Origin: Nansenia antarctica
Taxonomy: Eukaryota; Chordata; Actinopteri; Argentiniformes; Microstomatidae
Assembly: GCA_963989245.1 (NCBI GenBank)
Contig: OZ022341.1
Coordinates: forward strand, 50,054,585 to 50,118,584
Length of the DNA: 64,000 nt
Direction: 5' to 3'
Part shown: piece by piece, positions 12,733 through 25,084 of the stretch
Layout: every line of letters begins with the position of its first letter
Numbering within the stretch: position 1 is the first letter of the stretch
Translations under genes and position numbers: made by a program
Notes under the pieces: generated by a model
What the model was told of the DNA's origin: nothing
The model's database searches: none
Seen by the model: the letters and a program-made list of their open reading frames with translations, nothing else

Positions 12733-12772
12733 CTTTCAGATTTTTCGGATTGTTCTGCTTAGTGCGCGGCAT
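12733..12772 (-). CDS. hivep1: HIVEP1 zinc-finger protein, first coding exon
   Basis: The exon starts ATG at 12772 in a good context (A at -3) and encodes MPRTKQNNPKNLK plus one base, then a consensus donor GTGAGT at 12732-12727. Human HIVEP1 begins MPRTKQ.HPRNLR followed by aspartate, and the split G fits an aspartate codon. HIVEP1 is a large nuclear C2H2 zinc-finger factor that binds kappaB-like enhancers. The remaining exons are not in the window, so this intron exceeds 12.7 kb. The 5' UTR just upstream holds a three-codon open frame (12790-12779). The neighbour tmem170b on the same strand supports the call, since the two are linked in human. The short length is the main uncertainty. Confidence 0.75.
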
Positions 12773-12778
12773 CTTTCC

Positions 12779-12790
12779 CCTCCGGTTCAA
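12779..12790 (-). promoter_or_regulatory. Minimal upstream ORF in the hivep1 5' leader
   Basis: ATG TAT CTT TGA sits six bases upstream of the hivep1 start codon on the minus strand. A pyrimidine-rich run ending in CTGAAG directly before it could alternatively be the 3' splice site of this exon, in which case the ATG is the first triplet of the exon. Whether it is translated is unknown. Confidence 0.4.
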
Positions 12791-12903
12791 AGATACATCT
12801 TCAGAAAAGTGGTAGAAGTTCTGACGCTGGTGGACCTCGAGAAGAGCCGACTAGATCCACACAGCCAGGAACACTCTGAGTTCATCTACGGACCACACAG
12901 CCA

Positions 12904-12965
12904 CCCACCCACACACACAAACACACACACACACACCCAGATACACACAAACACACATACACAGG

Positions 12966-13011
<46 letters not shown>
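12904..13011. repeat. (CA)n/(CCCA) microsatellite
   Basis: CA array with CCCACC interruptions, lying just upstream of hivep1 coding exon 1. Confidence 0.95.
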
Positions 13012-13016
<5 letters not shown>

Positions 13017-16000
13017 GTCAGTCAGCTCAACACACGCACCAGATATCAATAAACATTAAGCAGGCCTTGTGATAAGTGCGGAGTCTCCCAACCTCTCACT
13101 TGGCAGGCACTGGAGATGACACTGCTGTTGTTGTGTCTGTCAGTCTAGCAGGTGTCTAGCTGTCTTACTGCTTATTTCAGTAGTCCAAACCCACACAAAA
13201 ACAATGGCTCCTGTGCTGCACCATTCAAAAGCGTAATGATCTCCTTATAGTGCCCTGGCTGATAGCCTATTGTGGGTAGACACCGGATAGACACAGAGAG
13301 ACTGAACATGAATGTTCTCTCCTTATAAATACAAGCCCCGCTCCATCAATCTCTAGTCAGATCTGAGCACTGAGGGGATGGTTGTTGTTTTTTGGTCATC
13401 AATTGAGTGACAGGTCTATGTCAGATACCCATGCCCTTCCCTTAGGCCTGACGAACACCGGTTTGGATGACGAAAGGTGCAGACAATAAGGCCCTGTGTC
13501 GGGCGTGCAGCCAGTGCTAGGGGCTGCTCGGGCTATCAGACTTATCTTCTTGTAAAAGTGAACACCCCATAGATCATAGCATCCTGGCAAACAGAGGAAA
13601 GGCCAGTGTGATCTCATTACGCTAGGGGAAACAGGTTCTCATTGTATCGTTATTGATGCCCTTTTTGCTGCGCGTGAGCGGAGACGCATTATAGGGCTTT
13701 ATGCAAATGGTCGAGCTCTAAAAGAAACAACAGACAAAAAGGGGAATGTTCAAGCTAAATGTTAAAAAAACCTCAACCTTTCAAACCCACGGAAGAGCAG
13801 ATGATACAGTAGGCTGCTTCATATGCATAATAACTATCAGCAAGAGTATTACAGCCCTCCCTACATGAACTGGCCTACTTCATATTCAACAAGCCTTTTT
13901 TTTTTACAATGATAAAAAAAAAAACTATTTGAGAGTTATCTCTGTGTACTTTTGCATAATCATGATCTTATCAAGGATAGGAGCCTAATCATCATAGCAA
14001 TCAACCTCGTCTAATCCTTTGCACTGAGCATGTTGTGCTCCAAGATTCAGACATTGTTTCATTTGGTAATGTTATATAACAGTTACTACAAACTGTCTGC
14101 TTCTCCACCATACAGTGGTACATGTGCGCGCGACAGCAATGACATCATCTCGCTGTGGAATCGGCAGCATTAATGTACACAGCGCATGCACCAGGTCACA
14201 GAAACACAGTGAGGACGACGAAAGTCATTGATACAATCAAAGTCAAATATGTTTGAGCTACTACATCCTTCATACAATGAAAGAAAACTGCTGTTGCACA
14301 GGAGGCGTATGTAAGGAGAGAAATATTTGAGAAAACACCCTGAAACTGACATGTTGAGGATGCACAATGATGAGCTGAACAAATGATGCAGTGTCGGTCC
14401 CAGAGTGGAATGCAGACGCTGATGACTGACTCACGCTTCATTCACACCTCTAGAATGCCATACATGCAGCTTTTTCCAGCAACAACACAAGGTCAAAAAA
14501 ATCACATCCAGTATTCCGAGATGGATATCCCAATGTGACTGTCATATATAATCAAACAGCCCGTGTCCTTACGAGTAATTATTAACTAATGATATTAAAT
14601 AACCTGTCCATGTACTAAATGGTGGCTGCAAGTCACATCTGAACGTAAGTTTAATACCGCTCATGTACGCGTGAGTATCCACAAGCCGGGTTACATCATA
14701 GTTACTGCTAATTGTGAGGAGAAACAGTCTTACAAGAACAATGCAGAAATGCGTATTTCTATGCATGTAGCAACACATGAACGCGCTGTAACAGAGGGCG
14801 GAGTCAGGGAAAACCCCTGTCTCTGCAACAGGACTGGCACTTCCCTAATTCAACAAATATGCAGCATTATTTTTCAACACTTGGTCTGACATGTTTCCCA
14901 TTACATAAGTAAACTGTCAAATCCTCCATATAGAACAGTCATAGATAAGCTTACCTACGAGCACGAAAGAGAAGCAAATTCTGTAGCCTACACGTTGCGT
15001 AGCAAGCAAGATCCGTGTAGCTAGACACATTACACACCACATCAGAATGCTGCAGACGTCCACACACCACAACACCGACTCTGGCAGGCAAAGACATAAT
15101 ACCCAACGGCGCTTCTAAAAAAGCCTGCTAACGTGGTACCAAAATGTAACATTCCCTCGTTGCAAACTAATTAGCACTGGCATTAATATGAAAGGTACAA
15201 AACGGTGAGGACATTGAGAAAAGAACAAGCCGAGGCTGTGCTAGAAACGTCCGACAGGCGTTGTACCCGAGCGCCCCAACCACTGACCAGCTAGAACACA
15301 TCCCCGTGCAGCCCGGAGTGGCCGCGACAAACATCCACAAACTTAATTTATTCATACTTACAAGTGCAGTCTTAAAAATTGTAAGGGGTTTCTGGTGTTA
15401 CACACCTTAACGGTAGGGGGGAAATGTCTGTTTTTTCCCCCTCTTCTGCCTCTCTCTCTCTCTCACTTTCTATTGCAGGAAACAGACAGGCCCACTGACG
15501 TCAACGGGGGTCCCGTCTCCGCCTCCCAAGTACAGGATGTCATATAGGGGAGGTACACGACGACCGCAACGGGACCGAATAAATGTGTAATTGTACTACT
15601 ATCAGAGCCTTATTTTGTATTATTTTAATACCAATGTATTTAAACGGTATCTCGTCTTAGTCTAGTGCATAATTAGTACTCGTAGAAGTGTAACATTGTG
15701 TCCCTTTGAAGTGTCGTCCGTCGTACGCCCCCTTGAAGATCCCCCCTTTGCACATAGTTTAGGACTGACGGTTTTCCCGGAGGTTCCTTGTTGTCAGGTC
15801 ACGTTGTGTCCCTCCACTACCGACTGGGCTTTCCCATGCAGAGCTCCCAATGCAACTGCAAACCCTATTTCAATGCCCAAAGAAGTTGTCTTTGGGTTTA
15901 AGAGCTTGACTGACACTGAGAATAATTTCAACAGTCAAGGTTTTCATAGGTTATGTAACACAAAACGTTAAATAAAGGTACAGGCGGTCTATATTTGAGT

Positions 16001-16915
16001 ACAAAGAAGTTGCACGGAATTTGCAATGCCATTTCATTGACAGTTTGTTGATGATGGTGTCAGCCAAGTTACATTTCATATTATTTTGTTTTATGATTAT
16101 TTGTCATTATTTAAAACCAACATGAGCAATTCATTTATGCACCTACATTGATCATATCTTCGCAACTTTAATGTAGGCCTATATGTTCAAATGCTTTGTG
16201 TTGTTTTGGGTTTCGCTGGAACCTGATACTTTTGCTATGAAAAAAATAATGTGTACTGTACAATATGTTTCCCTCTTGCATAGATTAATTTATATTCAGT
16301 AGACTCAAAGTAGAAATAGTTTAAATCACCAATCTTTGGAATTGCACAGTAGCACCTGCAACAGATCATTGGTGGTGCTAAGACCAGAGATGTATAGGTT
16401 GTTTTTTTAACCCTCATGTCTGTGTACCTCACATTATGACTGCTGTGAGTTCAGCTATGACACATCACCCCATGAAAAAGGTCATGATATATTTTTGCCA
16501 AGAAAACTGATAGAGCACTCTAATGAATGTGGGAGAGGTGACAGTGTTCCTCTGAGAAATAGATTCCTCACACAATAAGTGTTTATGAGATTGTGAATAG
16601 ATACAGAATAGCATCACACTGAATTAATGCTTTGTTATCATGTTGCTGTTCTCAAGATGAGCTATTTTTGATAATATTGCTACAGATGCTATATAAAAAA
16701 AGAAAATCTGGACCAAATCGCAACTTCGAACATATTGACACCTATGCAAATGTCCCATCACTAACATACATTCATAAACATAAAATAAATTCAGATGTGA
16801 TTCAGGATGTTAACAATGCATACAAGTTTAAATAATAATAATCTTGGTTTCATTGATTATCTCTTTACACAGATGATTACATTATGGTTAAATGTGACAT
16901 TTAAATACTAAAATG
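13012..16915. other. Unique sequence, hivep1 5' flank or intron
   Basis: No repeat family or conserved frame was recognised over 3.9 kb. A consensus-like donor, CTTGTAAGTATG on the minus strand near 15350-15362, follows a moderately CpG-containing stretch and could end a non-coding first exon of hivep1. This is only a guess. Short TC and homopolymer tracts occur at 15450-15470 and 13898-13925. Confidence 0.3.
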
Positions 16916-16919
16916 ATGT

Positions 16920-16972
16920 AATACTACTACTACTACTAATAATAATACTACTACTAATAATAATAATAATGT
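16920..16972. repeat. (ACT)n/(AAT)n microsatellite
   Basis: Mixed trinucleotide repeat. Confidence 0.9.
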
Positions 16973-17056
16973 AGGAAGACACTTCTATGGTGAAAGCACT
17001 GTAACAAGAAGCCGATCAGATTTTGATTATATTTTTTCTGACACTACACCGGTGTG

Positions 17057-17230
17057 TTTTTAAATTTTATTTTATTTTTTATCCTATATTTAACAAGGGT
17101 AGTCATATTGAGACAGTAGCCTCTTTTTGCAAATGAGCCCTGGCCAAGAAAAGCAGCACTTAATTAAAAAAAGACACCACATACAGTATAAAAACATGCA
17201 ATAGGCAACATAAAATAACAACAAACAAGC
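17057..17230 (-). repeat. Retroposon 3' tail
   Basis: TTTATTTTTTATCCTATATTT...CATTGAGACAGTAGCC...GAGCCCTGGCCAAGA is a widespread fish retroposon end, related to the pieces at 8756 and 25205. No coding part is visible. Confidence 0.5.
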
Positions 17231-17515
17231 AACAGAAACAGTGAGCAGATACAGGCTATAAAAGATAACCTAAGCACATTTGCATGTACTGAATTGCACT
17301 GTGACTTGTCACCGTGCGTGGACACTGCTCCATATAAAGGTCCTCCTCTGACAACGGCCCACCATGGCTTCATAGGCTGCCTGCAGTGGGGCACCCCTGG
17401 GTGGCTCAGACACGCTGTATGAGTCACTCCATTCCACTGCCACTAACACACAAAATGGCACCGGCACAACCCCTGTCATGATACATGTGATTCCATTAGC
17501 GTCCATTAGAGTTTG

Positions 17516-17546
<31 letters not shown>

Positions 17547-17758
17547 GTCCGTCCATCTATCTATCTAACTATCTATCTATCTATCTATCCATCCATCCAT
17601 CCATCCATCCAACTGCATCCATCCATCCATCCATCCATCTATCTATCATCCATCCATCCATTTATCTATCCATCCACCCATCCATCTATCTATCCATCCA
17701 CCCATCCACCCATCCATCCATCCATCCATCCATCCATCCATCTGTCTATCTATCCATC
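17516..17758. repeat. (ATCT)n/(ATCC)n tetranucleotide array
   Basis: About 240 bp of alternating blocks of ATCT and ATCC units in register. The isoleucine/histidine/proline-serine open frames across it are repeat translation. Confidence 0.95.
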
Positions 17759-17855
17759 AAGGTGCTGAAATATTCCTCAGAGATCAAAGTCAGTTCAAAG
17801 TCACTTAAATCACCTTTCTTCTCCTTTCTGATGCTTGGTTTGAACTTGAATTGAG

Positions 17856-18216
17856 TTGCCTAATATATGCTCTTGGGATAGCCTTCGTTGCCCTCATGCA
17901 TCGTTGAGCCTTGGGCACCCTGTCGCCGGTTTGTGGTTTGTCCCTCCTCGGACCACTGTCAGTAGGTACTCACCACTGCTGACCGGGAGCACCCCACAAG
18001 CCTTGCCGTTTCAGAGATGCTCGTCTGGCCATAACAATTTCGTCTGGCCTTGTCAAAGTCACACAGGTCTTTACTCCTGCCCATTTCTCCTGCACCCAAC
18101 ACTTTATCAACTTCAAGAACTGACTGTTCACTTGCTGCCTAATATATCCTACCCCTTGACAAGACAATCAATGTTATTCACTTCACCTGTCAGTGGTCAT
18201 AATGTTTTGGCTGATC

Positions 18217-18217
<1 letters not shown>
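17856..18217 (+). repeat. Dispersed teleost repeat ending in GGCTGATCGGTG
   Basis: The segments TTCAGAGATGCTCGTCTGGC, TTGTCAAAGTCAC, CAAGAACTGACTGTTCACTT and CACTTCACCTGTCAGTGGTC occur in this order in a very common fish interspersed repeat. I recognise the repeat but not its superfamily. It is degraded and non-coding. Confidence 0.55.
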
Positions 18218-18303
<86 letters not shown>

Positions 18304-18326
18304 GTATATATACAGGTATATATATA
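18218..18326. repeat. (GT)n then (TA)n microsatellite
   Basis: A GT array runs directly into a TA array, then short CAGGTATATA units. The TA part could extrude a cruciform. Confidence 0.95.
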
Positions 18327-18472
18327 AGCTAGGAGTGGAATAATAATGTAGCAGAAGATATTAAGTCAAATTGTACACACACTTACGCAACTCTCTAATT
18401 TTCTCTATGAGACATCAGCTTATTTGCATTCTCCACTGTCTTCACACCCACAGACAGAACATACTGTTTTTC

Positions 18473-18478
<6 letters not shown>

Positions 18479-18567
<89 letters not shown>

Positions 18568-18568
18568 C
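18479..18568. repeat. (GA)n microsatellite
   Basis: Nearly pure GA with two AAA interruptions. Confidence 0.95.
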
Positions 18569-18753
18569 ACATGAGGATATGATATAAAAACATGTTTACA
18601 TCGCTACATTTTCTGCTGATTATTTTAGACAGTTTGAGCTACCTCAACATGACAGAAGTGTAAAGATTTGAAGCCTGTCGTTAAAGCCTCTGGCTCTGTT
18701 CTCCTCCCATCTTGGCAGTGCAAGAGTAGTTTGGATTTTACAGAACACTTCCA

Positions 18754-18869
18754 CAGAGGAAGCTGGTGGAGGTAAACATTGGTGTGTTTGATACCATTCT
18801 TAATTGTATTCAATGCATTACAATGAACCCATCCTCCTATTTCTACCTCCACCACCCAACCTCCCCTGG
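18754..18869. mobile_element. Palindromic MITE, copy A
   Basis: One of five copies in the window of a repeat bounded by GCTGGTGGAGG and CCTCCACCA...CCTCCCCTGG. The core contains GCATTACAATGA. Left and right halves are inverted copies. The superfamily is not assigned. Confidence 0.7.
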
Positions 18870-20074
18870 AACGAGCTGTTTTGAGAACTCAGTCACTCAC
18901 TCACTGCATTGCCTCTCCTATAACTTTACTTCTCAGTAGATCCTGGGTTTTCCTGGATTTTAACTACGCTATAAGAGGGAGGAAAAAAGGATTCTGCATG
19001 CCCCAGCAAACACCTCACCCTCTCCCAGATAGGCCTGAGTGTCAGCTTACAAGCCGGAGTCATCCAGTGTTTGATTTGATATCCCTTCCCGTATATTCTC
19101 TCTCTATGAGTCCTGATGTCCCCAGTCCACAAGGCAAACCTACCCGATGCCCCCACCCCCACCCCCACCCCTTCGCATTCCTATACATGGGCCATGTCAT
19201 GTAAACTTGTGACAATAAAAACAATCATCTAGTCACATTACAAGTACGGATCTTGCTCAGCTGGCTCCACACAGCAATGTTAGCGAATGGCGGCAAGGCT
19301 ATTTATAAACCTGGAGTGGTTTCAGAAAATAAGCACAGCTGCCCTCCAGAACTGTCCTGCTGAACAATGGCTTCTTATGTGGCTGAGTTGAGAGGACAGC
19401 ACTTCTGGTTGGGACCGACACTAGCCTTTTTTTCACTTTCTGTTATGTTTTTCTTTCCATGATAAATAAATATTCATTGAATACAAGCCCTCATACAATC
19501 CCTGCATTCATAGGGGAATGCCTGCATACTTAATGTTTTTTTTTTAATTCACACATTGTTTCCCGTTGGCAGAGTAGTTTGGTGTCCTTATCAGAGTATT
19601 AGGACGTTGTACTTTTATGGGGGTTTTTAATAACATTTTTTACAGTGCTGTTGATAAGAGAGGAATTGCCCTCGCTTGAAAACCCTACATCATTATTTAT
19701 TATTATTCCATATAATAATATGCATTGTGCAATTCTTCTTCCAGTGCCTAACCATACTATACAGATCTGAACACACACTGTATCACACCAGACAGTTTTT
19801 CTATTTAAATCCATTGATAAAATCGCGAAGCCAACAGCAGTTAGGGTCTGACTATAGTTCAGCGTTTTCAATTAGAGGTGCCATACGTAGCTTCTCAAAC
19901 GCTCCTATTATTGTTAATTACAATGCCATAATGTACGCGCTGAAAGAGAGGGAACACATTGCGGAGCGCTTTGTTTACACTGCACCGTATGATGTTACAT
20001 AACTGAGGCTGTTGCCCTGGAAACGCTCTGACTCCACAGCCCCCCCACCCGCCGCCCCAACCACCCAACACCCC

Positions 20075-20078
<4 letters not shown>
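18870..20078. other. No gene recognised
   Basis: Unique sequence without a conserved frame or repeat I can name. Confidence 0.45.

Positions 20079-20112
<34 letters not shown>
20079..20112. repeat. (CA)n microsatellite
   Basis: Short CA array following a C-rich stretch. A short GT array also lies at 20631-20661. Confidence 0.9.
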
Positions 20113-20115
<3 letters not shown>

Positions 20116-20629
20116 CGCTCATGCAAGGGAAGAGGACATTCTGTGGCCACATGACTGGGTAGATGATTTAATGCTCGCCGATAGACGCGGTTAATGAGAT
20201 GGCTATCTCTGGTTTCCCCAAAATGTTATTCCTAGGAGAGCCTTTATATAGAGACCAGGAGCTGCCTACACTGTGATGGTTCCTGTGCTGCTGGTAAGCA
20301 TGTTTAACACTCACACCAGAGGGAATCTAAGGGGGAGTCAATCAAATCCATGCTAAATGACAGATTTATCTTCCTATGGACTATTGATTCTAATGGACGG
20401 ATACCGGTATATGGATGTATGCATTTTTGAGGGCATGTCATGTTGCCTTTTTGTGAGCCGTCTATTCAAATCAGGTCATTCCTTTTTGAACAGCAGTCCA
20501 TTTCACAAGGGGAAAAACAGACTCCTGGGTTGGACCAATTTTAGAGGTAGAAATGTGAGGACTCAAAGCCCACACAAATAACATCATGATATCAATGGCA
20601 ACAATGTGAGTGAGTCCTTTTTTCATTAC

Positions 20630-20661
<32 letters not shown>

Positions 20662-20665
<4 letters not shown>

Positions 20666-21862
20666 CCCCTCTCTAAGATGGACTCAAGGTCAGAGGCACT
20701 CCTGCCATCCTGAGCTGTACGATAACAACACCAGGATTGCCCACAGAAGAGCGGCTGTCTCTTTGTGTTCCAGGATGTAGCAACTGAGGATCCTCTCAGC
20801 TCTCAACGCAGCCTCAGTACTCAATTCATGTAGCCTACCATGTGACGCTTGTCCTTTACCATCTGCTCCTGTCTCTACATAAGTAGACGCTTCCACGTTG
20901 TATAACTACCAGTGCTGCGCGTATATACTTTGCCTTCCTAACAATCAATGGAATAATCAATTAAGTGCTTTTTTTTTGCCTGATATTTTCTTTTGTTGCT
21001 GGCCAGTTTCTGTTGTCAAAGAAAGCAATCAACTTTTCACTTAGCGATTATCGACGGCTATGCTCTCTTGATGGTTGTAGCTTGTTGCATCCATAAAAGC
21101 AATTTTGGGGGGGGGGGGGGGGGGTAAAAATCTTTAAAGTTAAAGGGTCTGCATTAGAGAGAAATGTGCAGGATTTTTACTGGACCTCAGAATCGACTGC
21201 TTGAAAAAGGTTGTCACAGAGAGAGAGGGTGGGGGGGGGGGGGGGGGCTGCCTGCCTAGAGGACCTGTCAGGTGTGTCCTTGTTATGCCTGATGGTATGG
21301 AGCTCCAGATAACATTTTGACAGGTTTATATGTGTTTGTGTGTGTTGCATATATATTTGCGTGTGGCTTTACAGACCTACCAATAACACTTAGAACACTG
21401 ATAGCACATGCTACTGATTCACAAGGTCTTTCCTCTTGTCTCTGACAAGTACAAATCAAAATAACGGCCTCAAAGGCATTTACCAGGCACACAGACACAG
21501 GCGTTCTTGTCGACGGAATAGAGGGGAGGGAGGAGGATGAGGAGCGTGCACATGAAGTGTGCACGTGAAGCATATACCGAAGGCGTGACGGTTGGTTGGT
21601 CGTTGGATGGAACACACGGCATCCCCATGTGATCCATCATGGCTGTGTCGGTTCCAGTGAGATGTGCAGTGAATGCATGATGACAAGTCTACCTTATTTT
21701 GTCCCGGCACATCTGAACGTGCTTGGAATCCTCAGTGAATAAAGTGGTGGTGATATTGTTAAAACCACTGTATCTCCTGTCATGTTTTTGTGTTTTCATC
21801 AATAGTCCCACTACAACTGGTTTCTGTATATTCTATATTCACACTGTGTTAACACTGTGTAA
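20662..21862. other. No gene recognised
   Basis: Unique sequence with two poly-G runs (21106-21124 and 21230-21247) that could form G-rich structure. No supported coding sequence. Confidence 0.45.
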
Positions 21863-21960
21863 CCAGGGGAGGCTGGTGGAGGTAGAAATCATATACCATT
21901 CCTCTTTCCATTCTATGCATTACAATGAGCCCATTCTCAGATTTCTACCTCCACCAACCA
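21863..21960. mobile_element. Palindromic MITE, copy B
   Basis: Begins CCAGGGGAGGCTGGTGGAGG and ends CCTCCACCAACC, with the TGCATTACAATGAGCCC core. It lies directly before a LINE fragment. Confidence 0.7.
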
Positions 21961-21984
21961 ACTGTCTCACTATCTCCTTAAGAA

Positions 21985-22340
21985 CAATCGCCTTTAACGT
22001 TGGGCACTCTACTGAGACTGCTGCTCTCCTTACTGTCACAGAGGCTCTCCACTCTGCTCGAGCTTCCTCCCTATCCTTTGTTATTTTCCTGGACCTGTCT
22101 GCTGCATTCGATACAGTAAACCACCCGATCCTTCTCTCCACCCTCTCAGAACTGGGCATCTCTGGCTCTGCACTCTCCTGGTTTGCATCCTACCTGGCTG
22201 ATCGGTCTTACCAGATGACATCAATGGATTGGAGTATCACTGTTCTGTCCTAGGGCCCTTACTGTTCTCCCTCTATACCACTGGGGTCCCCCAGGGCTCT
22301 GTCCTAGGGCCCTTACTGTTCTCCCTCTATACCAAATCTC
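21985..22340 (+). mobile_element. L2-type LINE reverse-transcriptase fragment
   Basis: The frame STETAALLTVTEAL...FVIFLDLSAAFDTVNHPILL...ISGSALSWFASYLADR is the central RT region of an L2-like LINE. A second piece with the GVPQGSVLGPLLFSLYT motif follows at about 22281-22330. The segment reading TGTCCTAGGGCCCTTACTG is duplicated locally (about 22246 and 22300), so the copy is rearranged and inactive. Confidence 0.85.
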
Positions 22341-23936
22341 TTGGCTCGGACATGACAGAAAATAGCAAATACTTTAATTAATTTTAAAAGCAAATGTTTT
22401 TAAAATTGAGAACCAACCAGAACATTTATTTTGATTTTTTTTATTTAGGTCCTATAATAGGCCCATCCAGCTCCCATCAACTCTCGGCTGTAATAGAAAA
22501 GACCTTCATTAAGACGACTGAAAAAGAAGAAATTATTATGCCCTAATACTAATCCCTAGTGAGAAAATCACTTTGCCCAGCATCAGCTTTAAGTAGAGCG
22601 TTTCTCGGAAAAGCATTGCTGCGGTAAACCCAGAATCTGTGTTCCAGTTGACCCAATGGTTGGACGCAGCTCTGCTCCATAAAACGAGCCTTGAGGAAAA
22701 TAAATCCCCCTATTGACTGTCCCCATGTGACCTGACTGTAGTTGGGGGGGAGCAAACTAAAGAGAAAAGCAGGAGTTTTAGTGCCCTTCTTTCAACTGTG
22801 GCCAGATTTTTGGGGAAGTGCCCTACTTCTTTGGGGATTTTTGTTTTCAATTTAAGAGTCACTGCCATGGTCATGGTGCCAGTGGATTACTGGAGTCATG
22901 TAGTGTTTCCAACAGGCTACAGACCTGTTCAGCTGCTGACCAACCAACCAGCCAGGCCAGGGAAAAATGTTGAGCCAACGTTGAGCTGACGTTGTGCCAA
23001 CGTTTCAGCAACATTACATAGAGGAATGTTGGATGAGAGAGACAAAACCTCGCCTAGGGCAGCAGAGAAGGAGACTGAGATCCTGCATGCTAAGTGTGTT
23101 TCGGGTAAAGCCTGAAATTGTGTCAACATTTCCAGTGACATTACTTGAGGAAAAAGCCAGCCTGGGTTCTTGGTAAGGCTAGTCCAGGACAAGTGTTCTA
23201 CACTAGGAAGCCTGGAGAGGCTCTGCCCAGAGAAACACCATGAGAGCAGTCCTTGTTAGGTCCAATATGTAACATCCAAGCTTTGTAAAAGCTTCTTAAT
23301 GGTTGTAATGATTGTGTTTAATCGGTAGCGATCAGGGAATTGAGGATGTTGTTGTTTGGAACTTCAAACAGAATTTCCTGGCCAGAGGTGTCAGATTTCC
23401 AACGAACTTACGCCTTGTTCCTTTTAAATAGTGAGAAAATGGCCATTATATTGTAGACAGGTAGCGATCAAGGAATTAGATCATTGTGATAATAAAGAAC
23501 ATTCAGTGAATGTTCAGTGAAGCGCTGTCCAAACAAAATGCTTTCTAAAATATGGTGTTGCGGTTGAGCACTGGCCAACATTTTAACGTTGTGTTTGTTT
23601 ACAAGGATATGCACATATTTACATTCACATTTAAGAAACTACGTTTTACCTTCATGAAATGAAGCCCGCAAAAGTCCCACAAAATGGAAGACTACACAGT
23701 TAAGTCTCATTTGTTTTAAGTGTGTTGTGGTGGGGAAAAAAGCTCTGAAAAACTATCAATGGTCGTGGGCTTGTTCCAGCTCTTTACAGGCCAGCAGGGG
23801 CAGGTAATGATTTGAGTGAGGGATGACCTGTGGAAGCAAGCACATAACTATGTCATCAGAAACTCTGGTTTGTTGCCTGGCCAATCCCCCTTCGACCCAT
23901 CACAGGGAAAAGAAAAGCCCTGCCCGGAGCATAGCT
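22341..23936. other. No gene recognised
   Basis: Unique sequence. No conserved frame was seen on either strand. Confidence 0.45.
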
Positions 23937-24150
23937 ATCCTTGTAAGTAAGTAAGTAAGTAACGTTTATTTATATAGCACAATTTTACAACGACAAACAG
24001 CCGCCCAAAGTGCTTAACAGATAAAAAGATAAAACACTGGTAAAAGAGAAAACAAGATAAAATACAGATCAAAAACAGATAGAATAGATAAAATACACTA
24101 AAAACAAGGTGCAATACAAGTGCAGAAATAAAAGTGCAAAAAGTGCAGTG
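23937..24150 (-). mobile_element. Retroposon 3' tail with (TAAG)n
   Basis: A (TAAG)n run followed by AACGTTTATTTATATAGCAC is the reverse complement of a common fish retroposon terminus. The body is A-rich and non-coding. Confidence 0.6.
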
Positions 24151-24275
24151 TCGCACACACGGGGAGCGGCATATTGGGCGGCCGCTCCCGAGGGCGGTAT
24201 AGGAGTATTTCCGGACAAGGATCCGTCGCGCAACACCGCCCCCTGGGTGCCGGAATAACGGTGCTGGGCTCGAGG
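24150..24275 (+). mobile_element. SINE body, headless copy
   Basis: About 120 bp match the body of the SINE at 49073-49305 (opposite strand): GGGAGCGGCATATTG, GCGGTATAGGAGTATTTCCG, ATCCGTCGCGCAAC and GTGCTGGGCTCGAGGA occur in both, in the same order. The tRNA-like head is missing here. The match shows that this sequence is a dispersed family and not part of a gene. Confidence 0.75.
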
Positions 24276-24654
24276 AGCCAGTCAGCTAGTCTGCCTGGCG
24301 GCCTCCTCTGGGACTGCCGGCCACGGGGTCGTGCGGCGGATCCTTCGCAATAGGCAGGGGATAATTGGATGCTAGGTTGGGTTCAATTGGCTACCAAATT
24401 GGGTGAAAAAGGGATAAAATCAGAAAAACAAAATAAAATTAAAAAGTGCAGTGTCGGGAGGCAGGCTCACCTCAGGTCAAAGGCCAGGGAGAAAAGATGT
24501 GTTTCCTTACCTCCACACACTTGTCTCTGTACAGAATGGGAGTGCTATGGGAGCTGCATTAGTAGGGAGTGAACAGTGGTAGTAGTGGGGTCAGATGTAG
24601 GGGTACTGGTGAATCATACATCAGCTGATTTATCGGTTTATGGGACACAGAACT

Positions 24655-24868
24655 TAATAATCCCCCCCTCCTTCTCCTCCTCCTTTCCCCCCTCCTTCTC
24701 CTCCTCCTTTTCCCCCTCCTTCTGCTCCTCCTCCTCCTCCTTCTGCTCCTGCTCCTCCTGCTCCTCCTCCTTTTCCCCCACCTTCTGCTTCTCCTTCTCC
24801 TCCTCCTGTTCCCACTCCTTCTGCTCCTCCTCCTCCTTATGCTCCATCTCCTCCACCTCCTCCCCCTC
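24655..24868. repeat. (CTCCTC/CTTCTC)n polypurine-polypyrimidine tract
   Basis: More than 200 bp with nearly all pyrimidines on the + strand. Glu- or Arg-rich open frames on the minus strand are repeat translation. Such tracts can form triplex (H-DNA). Confidence 0.9.
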
Positions 24869-25030
24869 TCCCCTATAAATGGACTGAGCTTATATAGTGC
24901 CTTATTCCAAAGCACTTTACAATGGCCTCTCATTCACCCATTCACACACCCATTCACACCCCAATGGCGGCAAGCTACCATGCAAGTTGCCGGCCCGCTC
25001 ATCTATTGATCACTCATCTTTATTGATCAC
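24869..25030 (+). mobile_element. Retroposon 3' end
   Basis: The stretch TTATATAGTGCCTT...AAAGCACTTTACA...ATTCACCCATTCACAC...GGCAAGCTACCATGCAAG is a common fish retroposon terminus. It is followed by three copies of TATTGATCACTCATC. Confidence 0.55.
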
Positions 25031-25084
25031 TCATCTTTATTGATCACTCATCAAGGGCTCTGTTGGTAGTTATTAGTCACCAGG

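Noticed and set aside
17478..17854. Open frames rich in Tyr-Leu-Ser-Ile and His-Pro-Ser-Ile
   Set aside because: They come from the ATCT/ATCC tetranucleotide array.
24559..24933. Arg-rich and Glu-rich minus-strand frames
   Set aside because: They are translations of the polypyrimidine tract.
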